Shown: piece by piece, positions 45,113 to 55,586 of the stretch
Numbering within the stretch: the first letter of the stretch is position 1
How the letters are laid out: each line of letters begins with the position of its first letter
DNA from: Chrysemys picta bellii
Lineage: Eukaryota > Chordata > Testudines > Emydidae
Direction: 5' to 3'
Assembly: GCF_011386835.1 (NCBI RefSeq)
Contig: NC_088799.1
Coordinates: 72,249,302 to 72,313,301 of the forward strand
Length of the DNA: 64,000 nucleotides
The notes under the pieces: generated by a model
Seen by the model: only the letters and a program-made list of their open reading frames with translations
The model's database searches: none
Told to the model about the DNA's origin: nothing
Made by a program: the position numbers and the translations under genes

Positions 45113-45768
45113 GAGTATGTCTTCATTGCAATAAAACACCTTCAATTAGCCTGTGTCAGCTGACTCGGGTTCTCAGGGTGGATTTACTGAGCTATAATTT
45201 TGTAGACATCTGGGCTCGGATAGAAATCCAGGCTCTGAAACCCTGCCAAGTAAGCCCAGGGTTAGTAGAACTCAAGTTATCAGACCCTGGGTTTGTTAAC
45301 CTAGGGCTTCAATGTCTACACTCATTTCTAACCCCAGATTAGGAATTGTTGAACCGTGGGTCCCAACAATTGCATTATGCAATCCTGAGTCCTACCACCC
45401 CAATCTCAGACTTCATAGCGCCCTCACAAAATGTGGCTGCTCTAGCTCTTTGTTCATGATGCAGCGTAGGAAAACTTGACTGTCCACCAAACTTGACTGT
45501 TCAGAGGACAAAGAAAGTAAGCCTGTGGGATTGTGGAATACTTTTGGTGGACTCCCAGAGCACTAGACCAGTGGGGTTGTCTTTTCACAGCAAAGCAATA
45601 GGGCTTGAACCCTGGGTTGACTCAGGTTCAATTCCTCTATCCCACTGGGTCCCGGGACCCTGGGTCTGAGACCTGGGCTAGGGTGATTTGCACATAGATG
45701 GAAGGGAGTTAGGCTTGAGTTTGAGTTTGAACCCTGGTTTTATACTGCAGTGTAGATATATCCACAGT
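45113..45768. mobile_element. MITE-like element with inverted ends
   Basis: GTATGTCTTCATTGCA..ATAAAAC on the left corresponds in inverse to GATATATCTACACTGCAGTA..TAAAAC on the right. Interior rich in CCTGGGT/ACCCAGG inverted words. No ORF. Confidence 0.6.
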
Positions 45769-45948
45769 TCCCTCTGCCATGGGCAAGCTCTTTTGTGGGT
45801 GGAGGAAGAAGGTGAAGCTATGGCTCTAGTCTTATCCCACCCTTGCCCATGCTTTCTGGCACCACACACTTGCAGGGATGCAAGAAGAAAGCATGAACTG
45901 TACTCCCCAATGAGATGTTGGTCAGTCCTTGTGCAGGAGCACTAGGGA

Positions 45949-46204
45949 ACATAAGAATGGCCCTACGGGGTCAGACCGAACGTCCATCTAGCCCAGTATC
46001 CTGTCTTCCGACAGTGGCCAGTGCCAGGTGTCCCAGAGGGAATGAACAGAACAGGTAATCATCAAGTGATCCAGCCCCTGTCACCCAATCCCAGCTTCTG
46101 GCAAAACAGAGGCTAGGGACACCAATCCTGCCCATCCTGGCTAATAGCCATTGATGAACAAATCCTCCACAAATTTATCTAGTTCTTTTTTGAACCCTGG
46201 GAAG
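45949..46204 (-). mobile_element. CR1 LINE 3' end
   Basis: Reverse-oriented copy of the CR1 tail: GAACATAAGAATGGCC, CCAGTATCCTGTCTTCCGAC and TTTATCTAGTTCTTTTTTGA are colinear with 55587 onward. Confidence 0.9.
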
Positions 46205-47210
46205 GGAAGCAACTTGCACCCTCAACCTTTTGTACACTCACACAGGGGCTGAGCAGAATGTGGCCCTAGTCCTCTTCACCATGGATGTAAAAGGAGCAGA
46301 GAACCTGCTGGAGGCATGAGAATATGGCAAATGTGATTCTTTTCTGGTTTTATGCAAAAAAAATTTTAAGCTATCACATGTAGCTGGAGCACTTTGGTGA
46401 AGCTTTGTCATAGGCAAGACTAAGTTTTGTGACAACAAAACAGCTTCCTGGGCAGTAACGGTGTCACTGAAAGAGGGGGAGCTGATGGTGGGATAGGTTG
46501 AATCTCGTAGGTTGAATCATGCTTGGTCGCCAACTTGAAAGGTTTGAGAAAGCAATGGAAAGCAGCACCTCCGCTCCTGTCGCATCAGGAGAAGATGTGT
46601 GAAATGACAAGCATGTTTACATGTATAATTTGCTGTTGAACAGCAAAAATCAGCATCTGCAATTCAGCTGCTAGTCTATCTTTTTTTTTTTAAATGTAAA
46701 AGCAAAAGAAATCAGTGAATTATTTGTTGCTCTCTGAGAAGGAGGAGGCTTACAGGATGCTTGGAGATTTGCAGAGATACAGTTTGAGTCTGGCAAGGGA
46801 TAAGGCAAGATAGGACAAAGGGGAGAAGAGACCCGAGGAAAGCATTCATGACCCTGCTAGCAGCACTAACAAAGTCCACTCCACCCCACCTCCCAAAAAA
46901 ACCAAACGATGTAACCATAGTAAGAGTGCAAGCTCTTACGAAATGGGGGCATGCGTGCAGTAGTGGAGAGAGGTTGGACCGGCAGAGAAGCCACTGCATT
47001 TTGCCTTTCTCCCGCAAACCAAAATCAGCAAGAGAAATGGCTAATCCTCCTTTTGATTGAACAAAACTGATTTTTTTTTGTCTCAGCAATGCACAGCTAC
47101 CTATGTGAACTTTTATTAAAAAACGTTTTCAGTGTAGCATACAAATTAATGGTCACCATTCATGTCAGTGAAAAGTTTAGTTGTAGGTGTGTTGGTCCCA
47201 GGATATTAGA
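46205..47210. other. Unassigned sequence
   Basis: No gene or repeat recognised. Confidence 0.5.
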
Positions 47211-47330
47211 GAGAGAAAGTGGGTGAGGTAATATCTTTTATTGGAACAACTTCTGCTAGTGAGACAGACAGGATCTCCCACCAACAGAAGTTGGTCCAAT
47301 AAAAAATATCACTTCACCCACCTTGTCTCA
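47211..47330. repeat. Head-to-head pair of Penelope-like tail fragments
   Basis: The left arm (47211-47263, AAGTGGGTGAGGTAATATCT) pairs with the reverse complement of 47276-47330 at roughly 45 of 53 positions. Each arm resembles the conserved terminal text of a reptile Penelope-type or SINE-like family (GGTCCCAGGATATTAGAGAG). Family name uncertain. Confidence 0.7.
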
Positions 47331-48379
47331 GTAAAAAGTTTGTCAGTTTCAGCAATTATATTTTTATAAGTAGAATCAATCCCTTTCTTCCTGCTGGACA
47401 ATTGAAGCCAGAGAAATAGAATGGATTTGAACTCTGGAGGGGTTCTGAACTTTCATCAACAGAGCAAGAGAAGTTGAGTATAGGTAGAAGAGGATACTAT
47501 AATATTAAGCACATTTCTTCCCTTGAGCCTCATGGATCCTCTTGTCTTAGGTGAAAAACGTACCTTGGTATAATTATAGAATAAAGACTGAAGTCTTTCA
47601 CCTGTAGAGCATCAGTTAAATTCCAATCTGAGTATGCAAGTCATTGGAAAATACCTAGAGCGGTGCAAATATTGGGTGGGGGGGATAGTCTGTGAATATT
47701 TTCAATTTTTTAAATTAATTCACTAGAATCGTTAATTCTGCTGATATTCTTGTATATCCATTTACTGGCAAATATTTGCATAAGTAATGACTATTAAGTG
47801 AATACTATAGAATATTATTGGGCAGCAAATATGAGATTTGAAATCATGAATATTTGCAACAGAAACCTGATTTTGAGTTATTCATCCAATCAGAGGACAA
47901 AAACATACCATCTGACCTGGGTGTCCAAAAAGAACCAGCTCAGATATGAAAGTCTGAATGCTCACAATGCTACTGCTCATAAGCAACCTAAAGGCCCAGA
48001 ATTATTCATGGAAATTACTGGCTGAATGATTTCAATAAACGTGAATTGTTTGCAAATGGATTTTCTGAAGGACATACAAGAGGAGGTGGAATTCATGGAA
48101 TGAACTCCTTATTGTGAATCACATGCCCCACTCTAGTCACTTCCATCTGAGGACCATGTGATGGGCTAAATGACCTGAGTTGGTCCACTCATTCCAGTCT
48201 CTAATGGAGAGTTGTACAAAAACTAACATCACATCTGAGCACCCTCATTGGCAGTCCCAGCAGAGAGCCAATTATTGCAAGAGCCATGGAAGCTGAACTA
48301 CTCTTTAATACCTAGCTATTGTCAGGGTTGAAGAAAATTGATGCGGCAGCACTAGGCGGCTAGAATTGCTCTGTCTGGG
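47331..48379. other. Unassigned sequence
   Basis: No gene or repeat recognised. Confidence 0.5.
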
Positions 48380-48534
48380 AAAAACAACAAGGAGTCTGGT
48401 GGCACCTTAAAGACTAACAGATTTATTTGGGCATAAGCTTTCGTGGGTAAAAACCTCACTTCTTCAGATGCATAGAGTGAAAGTTACAGATGCAGGCATT
48501 ATATACTGACACATGGAGAGCAGGGAGTTACTTA
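48380..48534 (-). mobile_element. Penelope-like element, 3' tail
   Basis: On the minus strand: TAACTCCCTGCTCTCC, CATCTGAAGAAGTGAGGTTT, ACGAAAGCTTATGCCC and GGTGCCACCAGACTCC, the 3' tail of a common reptile Penelope-like family. It continues the body at 52804 once the Harbinger insertion is removed. Confidence 0.8.
48532..48534. other. Harbinger target duplication, left (TTA)
   Basis: TTA immediately before GGGTATGTCTACACTACG; matching TTA at 52804-52806. Confidence 0.75.
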
Positions 48535-49729
48535 GGGTATGTCTACACTACGAAATTAGTTCGAATTTATAGAAGCCGGTTTTATTGAAATTGGTTGTAT
48601 ACAGCCGATTGTGTGTGTCCCCACATAAAATGCTCTAGGTTCTCTAGTCGGCGGACCGCGTCCACAGTACAAGGCTAGCGTCGACTTCCGGAGCATTGCA
48701 CTATGTGTAGCTATCCCACAGCTATCCCACAGTTCCCGCAGTCTCCGCCGCCCCTTGAAATTCTGGGTTGAGATCCCAATGCCCGGATGATGCAAAACAG
48801 TGTCGCGGGCGGTTCTGGGTACATGTCGTCAGGCCCCTCCCCCCCCATCACAGCAACGGCAGACAATAGATTCGCGCCTTTTTACCTGGGTTACCTGTGC
48901 AGACAACATACCATGGCAAGCATGGAGCCCGCTCAGCTCAGCTGAGCTCACCGTCACCATATGTCCTCTGGGTGCCGGCAGACGTGGGACTGCATTGCTA
49001 CACAGCAGCAGCTGCTAACTGCCTTTTGGCGGTAGACGGTGTAGCATGAGTGATAGCCGTGGGGCTGGCAGCCGTAGGGCTGCATTGTACCAGCCCCTTG
49101 CCCTTTGGTAGGCGATGGTATATTATGATTGGTACCCATCGTCGTCGTACTGGAGTGGCTGTCAATCATGGCCACCTGGGCAGACATGCTACTGTTTCGA
49201 TGATGATGGCTACCAATCGTAGTATACTATTTTCTGCCAATTGCCCAGTATTGTCTGCTAAGCACCCAGAAGAGGCCGAGGGCGATGCTGGGTGCTGGCG
49301 GACGTGGGGCTGGCAGACGTGGGGCTGCATTGCTACACAGTAGCAGCCCCTTGCCTTTTGGCAGACGATGGTATATTATGATTGGTATCCGTCATCATCA
49401 TACTGGAGAGGCTATCACTCATGCTGCACCGTCGGCTGCCAGCTTAAGATGTAAAAAATAGATTTGTTCTGTATTCATTTGCTTCCCCTTCCTCTGTGAA
49501 ATCAACGGCCTGCTAAGCCCAGGGTTTTCAGTTTAATCTTTGGGGGGACCATTCTGTGTGACAGTTGTTTGTGTTTCTCCCTGATGCACAGCCACCTTTC
49601 TTGATTTTAATTCCCTGTTCCTGTACCTGTACGCCATGTCGTCACTCGGCCCTCCCTCCTTCTCCTGGTCCATCAGATACTAGTTTCGCACCTTTTTTCT
49701 GACCAGGCGCCATAGCTAGCACTGGGATC

Positions 49730-51031
49730 ATGGAGCCCGCTCAGATCACCGTGGCAATTATGAGCACTATGAACACCACGTGCATTGTCCTGGAGTATAT
49801 GCAGAGCCAGGACATGCCAAGGCGAAACCCGGACCACCCAAGGAGGCGATTGCAGCGCGGCGAAGAGAGTGATGAGGAAATTGACATGGACATAGACCTC
49901 TCACAAGGCACAGGCCCCAGCAATGTGGAAATCATGGTGTCACTGGGGCAGGTTCATGCCGTGGAACTCCGATTCTGGGCCCGGGAAACAAGCACAGACT
50001 GGTGGGACCGCATCGTGCTGCAGGTATGGGACGATTCCCAGTGGCTGCGAAACTTTCGCATGCGTAAGGGCACTTTCATGGAACTTTGTGACTTGCTTTC
50101 CCCTGCCCTGAAACGCCAGGATACCAAGATGAGAGCAGCCCTCACAGTTGAGAAGCGAGTGGCGATAGCCCTGTGGAAGCTTGCAACGCCAGACAGCTAC
50201 CGGTCAGTCGGGAATCAATTTGCAGTGGGCAAATCTACGGTGGGGGCAGCTGTGATCCAATTTGCCAGGGCAATGAAAGACCTGGTGATATCAAGGGTAG
50301 TGACTCTGGGCAACGTGCAGTCAATAGTGGATGGTTTTGCTGAAATGGGATTCCCAAACTGTGGCGGGGCCATAGACGGAACCCATATCCTTATCTTGTC
50401 ACCGGAGCACCAAGCCACCGACTACGTAAACCGCAAGGGGTACTTTTCAATGCTGCTGCAAGCCCTGGTGGATCACAAGGGACGTTTCACCAACATCAAC
50501 GTGGGATGGCTGGGAAAGGTACATGATGCTCGCGTCTTCAGGAACTCTGCTCTGTTTCGAAAGCTGGAGGAAGGGACTTTCTTCCCTGACCAGAAAGTAA
50601 CCATTGGGGATGTTGAAATGCCTATCGTGATCCTTGGGGACCCAGCCTACCCCTTAATGCCATGGCTCATGAAGCCGTACACAGGCAGCCTGGACAGGAG
50701 TCAGGACCTGTTCAACTACAGGCTGAGCAAGTGCCGAATGGTGGTGGAATGTGCATTTGGACGTTTAAAAGCGCGCTGGCGCAGCTTACTGACTCGCTCA
50801 GACCTCAGTGAAAAGAATATCCCCATTGTTATTGCTGCTTGCTGTGCGCTCCACAATATCTGTGAGAGTAAGGGGGAGACCTTTATGGCGGGGTGGGAGG
50901 TTGAGGCAACTCGCCTGGCCGCTGATTACGCGCAGCCAGACACCAGGGCGGTTAGAGGAGCACAGCAGGGCGCGGTGCGCATCAGAGAAGCTTTGAAAAC
51001 GAGTTTTGTGACTGGCCAGGCTACTGTGTGA
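49730..51031 (+). CDS. Harbinger DDE transposase (HARBI1-like), apparently intact
   Basis: A 433-codon ORF with the DDE_Tnp_4 catalytic triad in place: Asp216 in GAIDGTH, Asp304 in LGDPAYPL and Glu340 in VECAFGRLK, with HDARVF between the first two. An N-terminal helical region (TDWWDRI..WDDSQW) and RMRKGTFMELC precede the helix-turn-helix-like YRSVGNQFAVGKST. Length fits the family (roughly 350-450 aa). The ATG at 49730 lies in ATCATGG; ATGGAGCCCGCTCAG occurs also at 48921 as part of a leader duplication. AATAAA at 51159-51164. It would need the Myb-like partner for nuclear import and DNA binding; that partner is truncated here. Expression not known. Confidence 0.92.
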   Translation: MEPAQITVAIMSTMNTTCIVLEYMQSQDMPRRNPDHPRRRLQRGEESDEEIDMDIDLSQGTGPSNVEIMVSLGQVHAVELRFWARETSTDWWDRIVLQVWDDSQWLRNFRMRKGTFMELCDLLSPALKRQDTKMRAALTVEKRVAIALWKLATPDSYRSVGNQFAVGKSTVGAAVIQFARAMKDLVISRVVTLGNVQSIVDGFAEMGFPNCGGAIDGTHILILSPEHQATDYVNRKGYFSMLLQALVDHKGRFTNINVGWLGKVHDARVFRNSALFRKLEEGTFFPDQKVTIGDVEMPIVILGDPAYPLMPWLMKPYTGSLDRSQDLFNYRLSKCRMVVECAFGRLKARWRSLLTRSDLSEKNIPIVIAACCALHNICESKGETFMAGWEVEATRLAADYAQPDTRAVRGAQQGAVRIREALKTSFVTGQATV

Positions 51032-51291
51032 AACTTCTGTTTGTTTCTCCTTGATGAACCCTCCAACCCCCCCCCCCGACCCGGTTCACTCTACTTCCCT
51101 GTAAACCAACCACCCCACCCCACCCTCCCCTCCCCAATTCGAGCACCGCTTGCAGAGGCAATAAAGTCATTGTTTTTTCACATTCATGCATTCTTTATTA
51201 GTTCCTCACAGAAGTAGGGGGATAATTGCCAAGGTAGCCTGGGATGGGTGGGGGAGGAGGGATGGAAAAGGACACACTGCATTTTAAAACT

Positions 51292-51794
51292 TTAACTCTT
51301 ATTGAAGGCCAGCCTTCTGATGCTTGGGCGATCATCTGGGGTGGAGTGACTGGGTGGACGGAGGCCCCCACACCGTGTTCTTGGGCGTCTTGGTGAGGAG
51401 GCTGTGGAACTTAGGGAGGAGGGCTGTTGGTTACACAGGGGCTGTAGCGGCGGTCTCTGCTCCTGCTGCCTTTCCTGCAGCTCAACCATACTCTCGAGCA
51501 TATCAGTTTGATGCTCCAGCAGACGGAGCATTGACTCTTGCCGTCTGTCTGCAAGCTGACGCCACCTATCGTCTTCAGCCCGCCACTTGCTCTTTTCATC
51601 CCGCCATTCAGCCCGCCACCTCTCCTCTCGTTCATATTGTGCTTTTCTCATGTCCGACATTGACTGCCTGCACGCATTCTGCTGTGCTCTATCAGCGTGG
51701 GAGGACATCTGCAGCTCCATGAACATATCGTCCCGCGTCCTACGTTTTCTCTTTCTAATGTTCACTAGCCTCTGCGAAGGAGAAACATTTGCAG
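51292..51794 (-). CDS. Harbinger Myb-like cofactor, C-terminal exon
   Basis: Encodes an R/E/Q-rich coiled coil (SQRLVNIRKRKRRTRDDMF, then WRAEWRDEKSKWRAEDDRWR) with a nuclear-localisation-like basic stretch at its start, ending at 51292. The acceptor is CACCAG before CTGCAAATGTTTC, placing the exon start at 51794. It joins in frame (phase 1) to the exon ending at 52609. A minus-strand AATAAA is expected just below; plus-strand TTTATT at 51192-51197 would fit. Confidence 0.8.
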
Positions 51795-52608
51795 CTGGTG
51801 GAGGAGAAGGGAGAGGTGGTTAAAAAAGACACATTTTAGAGAACAATGGGTACACTCTTTTATTACAAGGTCGCATATTTCGGCTTGCAGGCAGCCATGG
51901 TAGGCCACAGTGTTTTGGCTTTTTTAACCTTCTTAACATGCGGGAAAGGTTGCAAACAGCAGCGCATTTCCCATATCAAGGATGAATTGGGTTGTCCATT
52001 TAAAATGGGTTTTCAATGTAAAAGGAGGGGCTGCGGTTTCCCGGTTAACATGCGGCACAAACACAAGTAAACCCCCCCCCCCACACACACACACACGATT
52101 CTCTGGGATGATCACTTCACCCCTCCCCTCCACCGCGTGGTTAACAGCGGGGAACATTTCTGTTCAGAAGAGCAGGAACGGGCGCCTCTGAATGTCCCCT
52201 TAATAAAATCACCCCATTTCAACCAGGTGACCGTGAATGATATCACTCTCCTGAGGATAACGGAATGGATATTGTCTGCATGCCAGCAAACACCGGGACC
52301 ATATGCTGCCATGCTTTGTTATGCAATGATTCCAGACTACGTGCTACTGGCCTGGCGTGGTAAAGTGTCCTACCATGGCGGACGGGATAAGGCAGCCCTC
52401 CCCAGAAACCTTTTGCAAACGCTTTGGGAGTACATAAAGGAGAGCTTTCTGGAGATGTCCCTGGAGGATTTCCGCTCCATCCCCATACACGTTAACAGAC
52501 TTTTCCAGTAGATGTACTGGCCGCGATTGCCAGGGCAAATTAATCATTAAACACGCTTGCTTTTAAACCATGTGTAATGTTTACAAATATTTACAAAGGT
52601 ACACTCAC
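51795..52608 (-). other. Intron of the cofactor gene
   Basis: Minus-strand donor GTGAGTGT at 52608 and acceptor CACCAG at 51795; joining preserves the reading frame and gives TSAANVSPSQ, wording expected for the family. An unrelated open frame lies antisense within it (52137-52511). Confidence 0.75.
52098..52511 (+). CDS. Possible third Harbinger ORF, antisense inside the cofactor intron
   Basis: An open plus-strand frame ending TAG at 52509-52511. From a GTG at 52137 it is 124 codons, but the frame is open further upstream and no ATG is convincing. The product contains YAAMLCYAMIPDYVLLAWRG, SYHGGRDKAALPRNLL and LWEYIKESFLEMSLEDFRS; composition looks protein-like, not repeat-like. ATTAAA follows near 52547. 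No domain recognised. It could be a remnant of a captured or upstream gene, or a chance frame. Confidence 0.4.
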   Translation: MLWDDHFTPPLHRVVNSGEHFCSEEQERAPLNVPLIKSPHFNQVTVNDITLLRITEWILSACQQTPGPYAAMLCYAMIPDYVLLAWRGKVSYHGGRDKAALPRNLLQTLWEYIKESFLEMSLEDFRSIPIHVNRLFQ

Positions 52609-52796
52609 CAGAGGTCTCCTGTGTGCCCTGAGGGTCTTGGGTGAGTTCGGGGGTTACTGGTTCCAGGTCCAGGGTAACAAACATATCCTGGCTGTTGGGG
52701 AAACCGGTTTCTCCGCTTCCTTGCTGCTGTGAGCTACCTACAGTACCTCCATCCTCATCTTCCTCGTTCCCCGAACTGTCTTCCCTGTGTGTTTCT
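52609..52796 (-). CDS. Harbinger cofactor, acidic exon (5'-truncated)
   Basis: Encodes an acidic, serine-rich linker (GNEEDEDGGTVGSS, then FPNSQDMFVTLDLEP) that lies between the trihelix domain and the C-terminal coiled coil in complete elements. Upstream it runs straight into Penelope-like sequence, so the trihelix exon is deleted. Confidence 0.75.
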
Positions 52797-52849
52797 CCAG
52801 GCCTTAGCAAGTGGAGAACCAGTGTTAACAGGGCCAATTCAATCAGGCT

Positions 52850-53200
52850 GGATGTAGTCCCAATAATAGATGAGGAGGTGTCAATTCCAGGAGAGGAAAA
52901 GCTGCTTCTGTAATGAGCCAGCCACTCCCAGTCCCTGTTCAAGCCCAGATTAATGGTGTTAAATTTGCAAATGAATTTTAGTTCTGCTGTTTCTCTTTGA
53001 AGTCTGTTTCTGAAGTTTTTTTGTACAATGATAGTGACTTTTAAGTCTGTAATAGAATGACCAGGGAGATTGAAGTGTTCACTTACTGGCTTATGTATGT
53101 TACCATTCCTGATGTCCGATTTGTGTCTATTTATTCTTTTGCGGGGGGACTGTCCGGTTTGGCCAATGTATATGGCAGAGGGTATTGCTGGCACATGATG
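52850..53200 (-). pseudogene. Penelope-like GIY-YIG endonuclease
   Basis: CTSTNVIYAIMC closes the upstream frame and YIGQTGQSPRKRINRHKSD opens the next, together the GIY-YIG nuclease core; a frameshift near 53180 separates them. The C-terminal part (NLPGHS, EWLAHYRSSFSSPG) is intact. The same frame then runs into Harbinger sequence, making a chimaeric 215-codon ORF (52547-53194) with no expected function. Confidence 0.8.
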
Positions 53201-54656
53201 GCATATATAACATTAGTGGATGTGCAGGTGAATGCCTTGATGGTGTGGCTGATGTGATTGGGTCCTCTGATGGTGTCGCCAGAGTAGATATGGGGACAGA
53301 GTAGGCAACGAGGTTTGCTACAGGGATTGGTTCCTGGGTTGGTGTTTCTGTGGTGTGGTGTGTAGTTGCTGGTGAGTATTTGCTTCCGGTTGGGGGGTTG
53401 TCTGTAAGTGAGGATTGGCCTGCCTCCCAAAGTCTGTGAGAGTGAGGGATCATTTTCCAGGATAGGTTGTAGATCATGGATAATGCGCTGGAGAGGTTTT
53501 AGCTGGGGGCTGTATGTGATGGCCAGTGGTGTTCTGTTATTGTCCTTGTTGGGCCTGTCCTGTAGCAGGTGATTTCTGGGTACCCGTCTTGCTCTGTCAA
53601 TCTGTTTCCTCACTTCCCCAGGTGGGTATTGTAGTCTTACGAATGCTTGATAAAGATCTTGTAGGTGTTTGTCTCTGTCTGAGGGGTTGGAGCAAATTCG
53701 GTTGTATCTTAGGGCTTGGCTGTAGACAATGGATCGTGTGATGTGTCTTGGATGGAAGCTGGAGGCATGTAGGTATGTATAGCAGTCAGTAGGTTTCCGG
53801 TATAGGGTGGTGTTTATGTGACCATCACTTATTTGCACTGTAGTGTCCAGGAAGTGGATCTCTTGTGTGGACTGGTCCAGGCTGAGGTTGATGGTGGGGT
53901 GGAGATTGTTGAAGTCCAGGTGGAATTCTTCAAGGGCCTCCTTTCCCTGGGTCCATATGATGAAGATGTCATCAATGTAGCGCAAGTAGAGGATGGGCAC
54001 TAGGGGACGAGAGCTGAGGAAGCGTTGTTCTAAGTCAGCCATAAAAATGTTGGCATACTGTGGGGCCATGTGGGTACCCATAGCAGTGCCACTGACTTGA
54101 AGGTATAAGTTGTCCCCAAATCTGAAGTGGTTGTGGGTGAGGACAAAGTCACAAAGCTCAGCCACCAGGCGTGATGTAGCCTCATCAGGGATACTGTTCC
54201 TGACAGCTTGTAGTCCATCCTCATGTGGAATATTGGTGTAAAGTGCTTCTACATCCATGGTGGCCAGGATGGTGTTTTCAGGAGGAACACCAATGCATTG
54301 TAGTTTCCTCAGGAAGTCGGTGGTGTCTCGAAGATAGCTGGGAGTGCTGGTAGAGTAGGGTCTGAGGAGAGAGTCCAAATAGCCAGATAATCCTGCTGTA
54401 AGATGCCAATGCCTGAGATGATGGGGCGTCCAAGGTTTCTGGCTTTATGGATCTTGGGTAGCAGATAGAATACCCCTGGTCGGGGTTCTGGGGGTGTGTC
54501 CATGTAGATTTGTTCCCGTACTGTAACTGGGGATTTCTTGAGCAGATGGTGTAGTTTCTTTTGGTATTCCTCAGTGGGATCAGAGGATAGTGGCCTGTAG
54601 AATGTGGACTTGGAGAGTTGCCTGGCAGCCTTCTGTTCATAATCCGACCTGTTCAT
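53131..54656 (-). pseudogene. Penelope-like reverse transcriptase
   Basis: Two overlapping frames (54309-54656 and 53131-54378) carry LLPKIHKA, the palm motif ATMDVEALYTNIPHEDGL, SGTAMGTHMAPQYANIFM and the active site YLRYIDDIF, followed by LYRKPTDCYTYLH. A frameshift separates the N-terminal part. The wording is classic Penelope-like RT. Catalytic aspartates are present, but frameshifts and truncation make it a pseudogene. Confidence 0.9.
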
Positions 54657-54714
54657 TATGACTACAGCACCTCCTTTGTCAGCCCCTTTGATGATAATGT
54701 CAGAGTTGTTTCTG

Positions 54715-55586
54715 GGCTATGTGTGTTCTGAGGGTAAATATTTCACGCTCCCAGACTGACAATCTGGCACTAAATTTATTTATAAACAAAGTTTGCAGAA
54801 AGAATAGGCAATGGCAGATTGAGTATTGCTAATTTGTTGGCATTTTCTTGACCATTGGCTGCTTTATTTTTATGTGATCATGTGTGCATTAGTTGAGTTA
54901 ATAACAATGATAAATTAATAGCTTAACCAACACCCTGTAAAGACGCTGTCCTTTGAAAAGAAAGAAAAAGAGGCTCAGAACATAAAACTCGGTTATACAT
55001 GTTTTTGTTACATACCTCACAGGCAGAATTGCATATAGCTGAGTATGGAGAATCCTCTGACAATCTATTGAGAAACCAAGGCCAGTTTTATTATTTAAAA
55101 GGAAACTAAGAGAAGCTTGATCGTAATCTGATTTACATTGATGAAGCTTCATTCATTTCAACAGATGTACACTGGTGTAAATAAAATCTGAGTCAGGCTG
55201 ATTGGTTTAAACTAGATGCATTCACAGTATGGTGCTATGCTGTGGATGTTTGATGTTCAATTATCAATGTGACAGGGTATAAATGTATGGTTATACAGTG
55301 TATGAAATGCCACATGAATATTTCTAACCTCTTGGGGCCTGACCCAGATTCATGGCAATGGGAGTTTTCTCACTAACCTCAGTGGGCATTGGATCAGGAA
55401 CTCTATGCAAACAAGGAATATGGTGCTTGATGAGTTAATATTTCCAGTTGCCAAGACACCAGGCTATTTTTGACACTTCTACACCCTCTTGACAAATTGT
55501 TGATTGTAGCATTTACAATTGTAAGGGATTTCCCCCCTGCCCTCCGTGATCCTCTTTCCCCCGTACTGAATTCAGAGGGTGGAACA
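54715..55586. other. Unassigned; one fold-back fragment
   Basis: 55335-55398 (GGGGCCTGACCCAGATTCAT to GGCATTGGATCAGGA) looks like a decayed palindromic repeat. Otherwise nothing recognised. Confidence 0.45.

Larger units (their letters stand above)
48535..52803 (+). mobile_element. PIF/Harbinger DNA transposon with intact transposase
   Basis: 4269 bp inserted at TTA in the Penelope-like element. It carries a plus-strand transposase and a convergent minus-strand Myb-like cofactor gene, as expected for vertebrate Harbinger. Left terminus GGGTATGTCTACACTACG. The right terminus keeps only CCAGGCC (52797-52803) before the TTA, and the cofactor gene lacks its DNA-binding exon, so the right side carries a deletion that spared only the last bases. 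The 5' leader (48960-49430) contains a duplicated unit around GACGTGGGGCTGCATTGC. Confidence 0.88.
52804..54714 (-). mobile_element. Penelope-like retroelement body, 5'-truncated
   Basis: Minus-strand reverse transcriptase followed by a GIY-YIG endonuclease, the defining arrangement of Penelope-like elements. It begins abruptly near 54714 inside the RT N-terminal part (KGADKGGAVVIMN) and is interrupted at 52804 by the Harbinger insertion, resuming at 48534. Confidence 0.9.
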
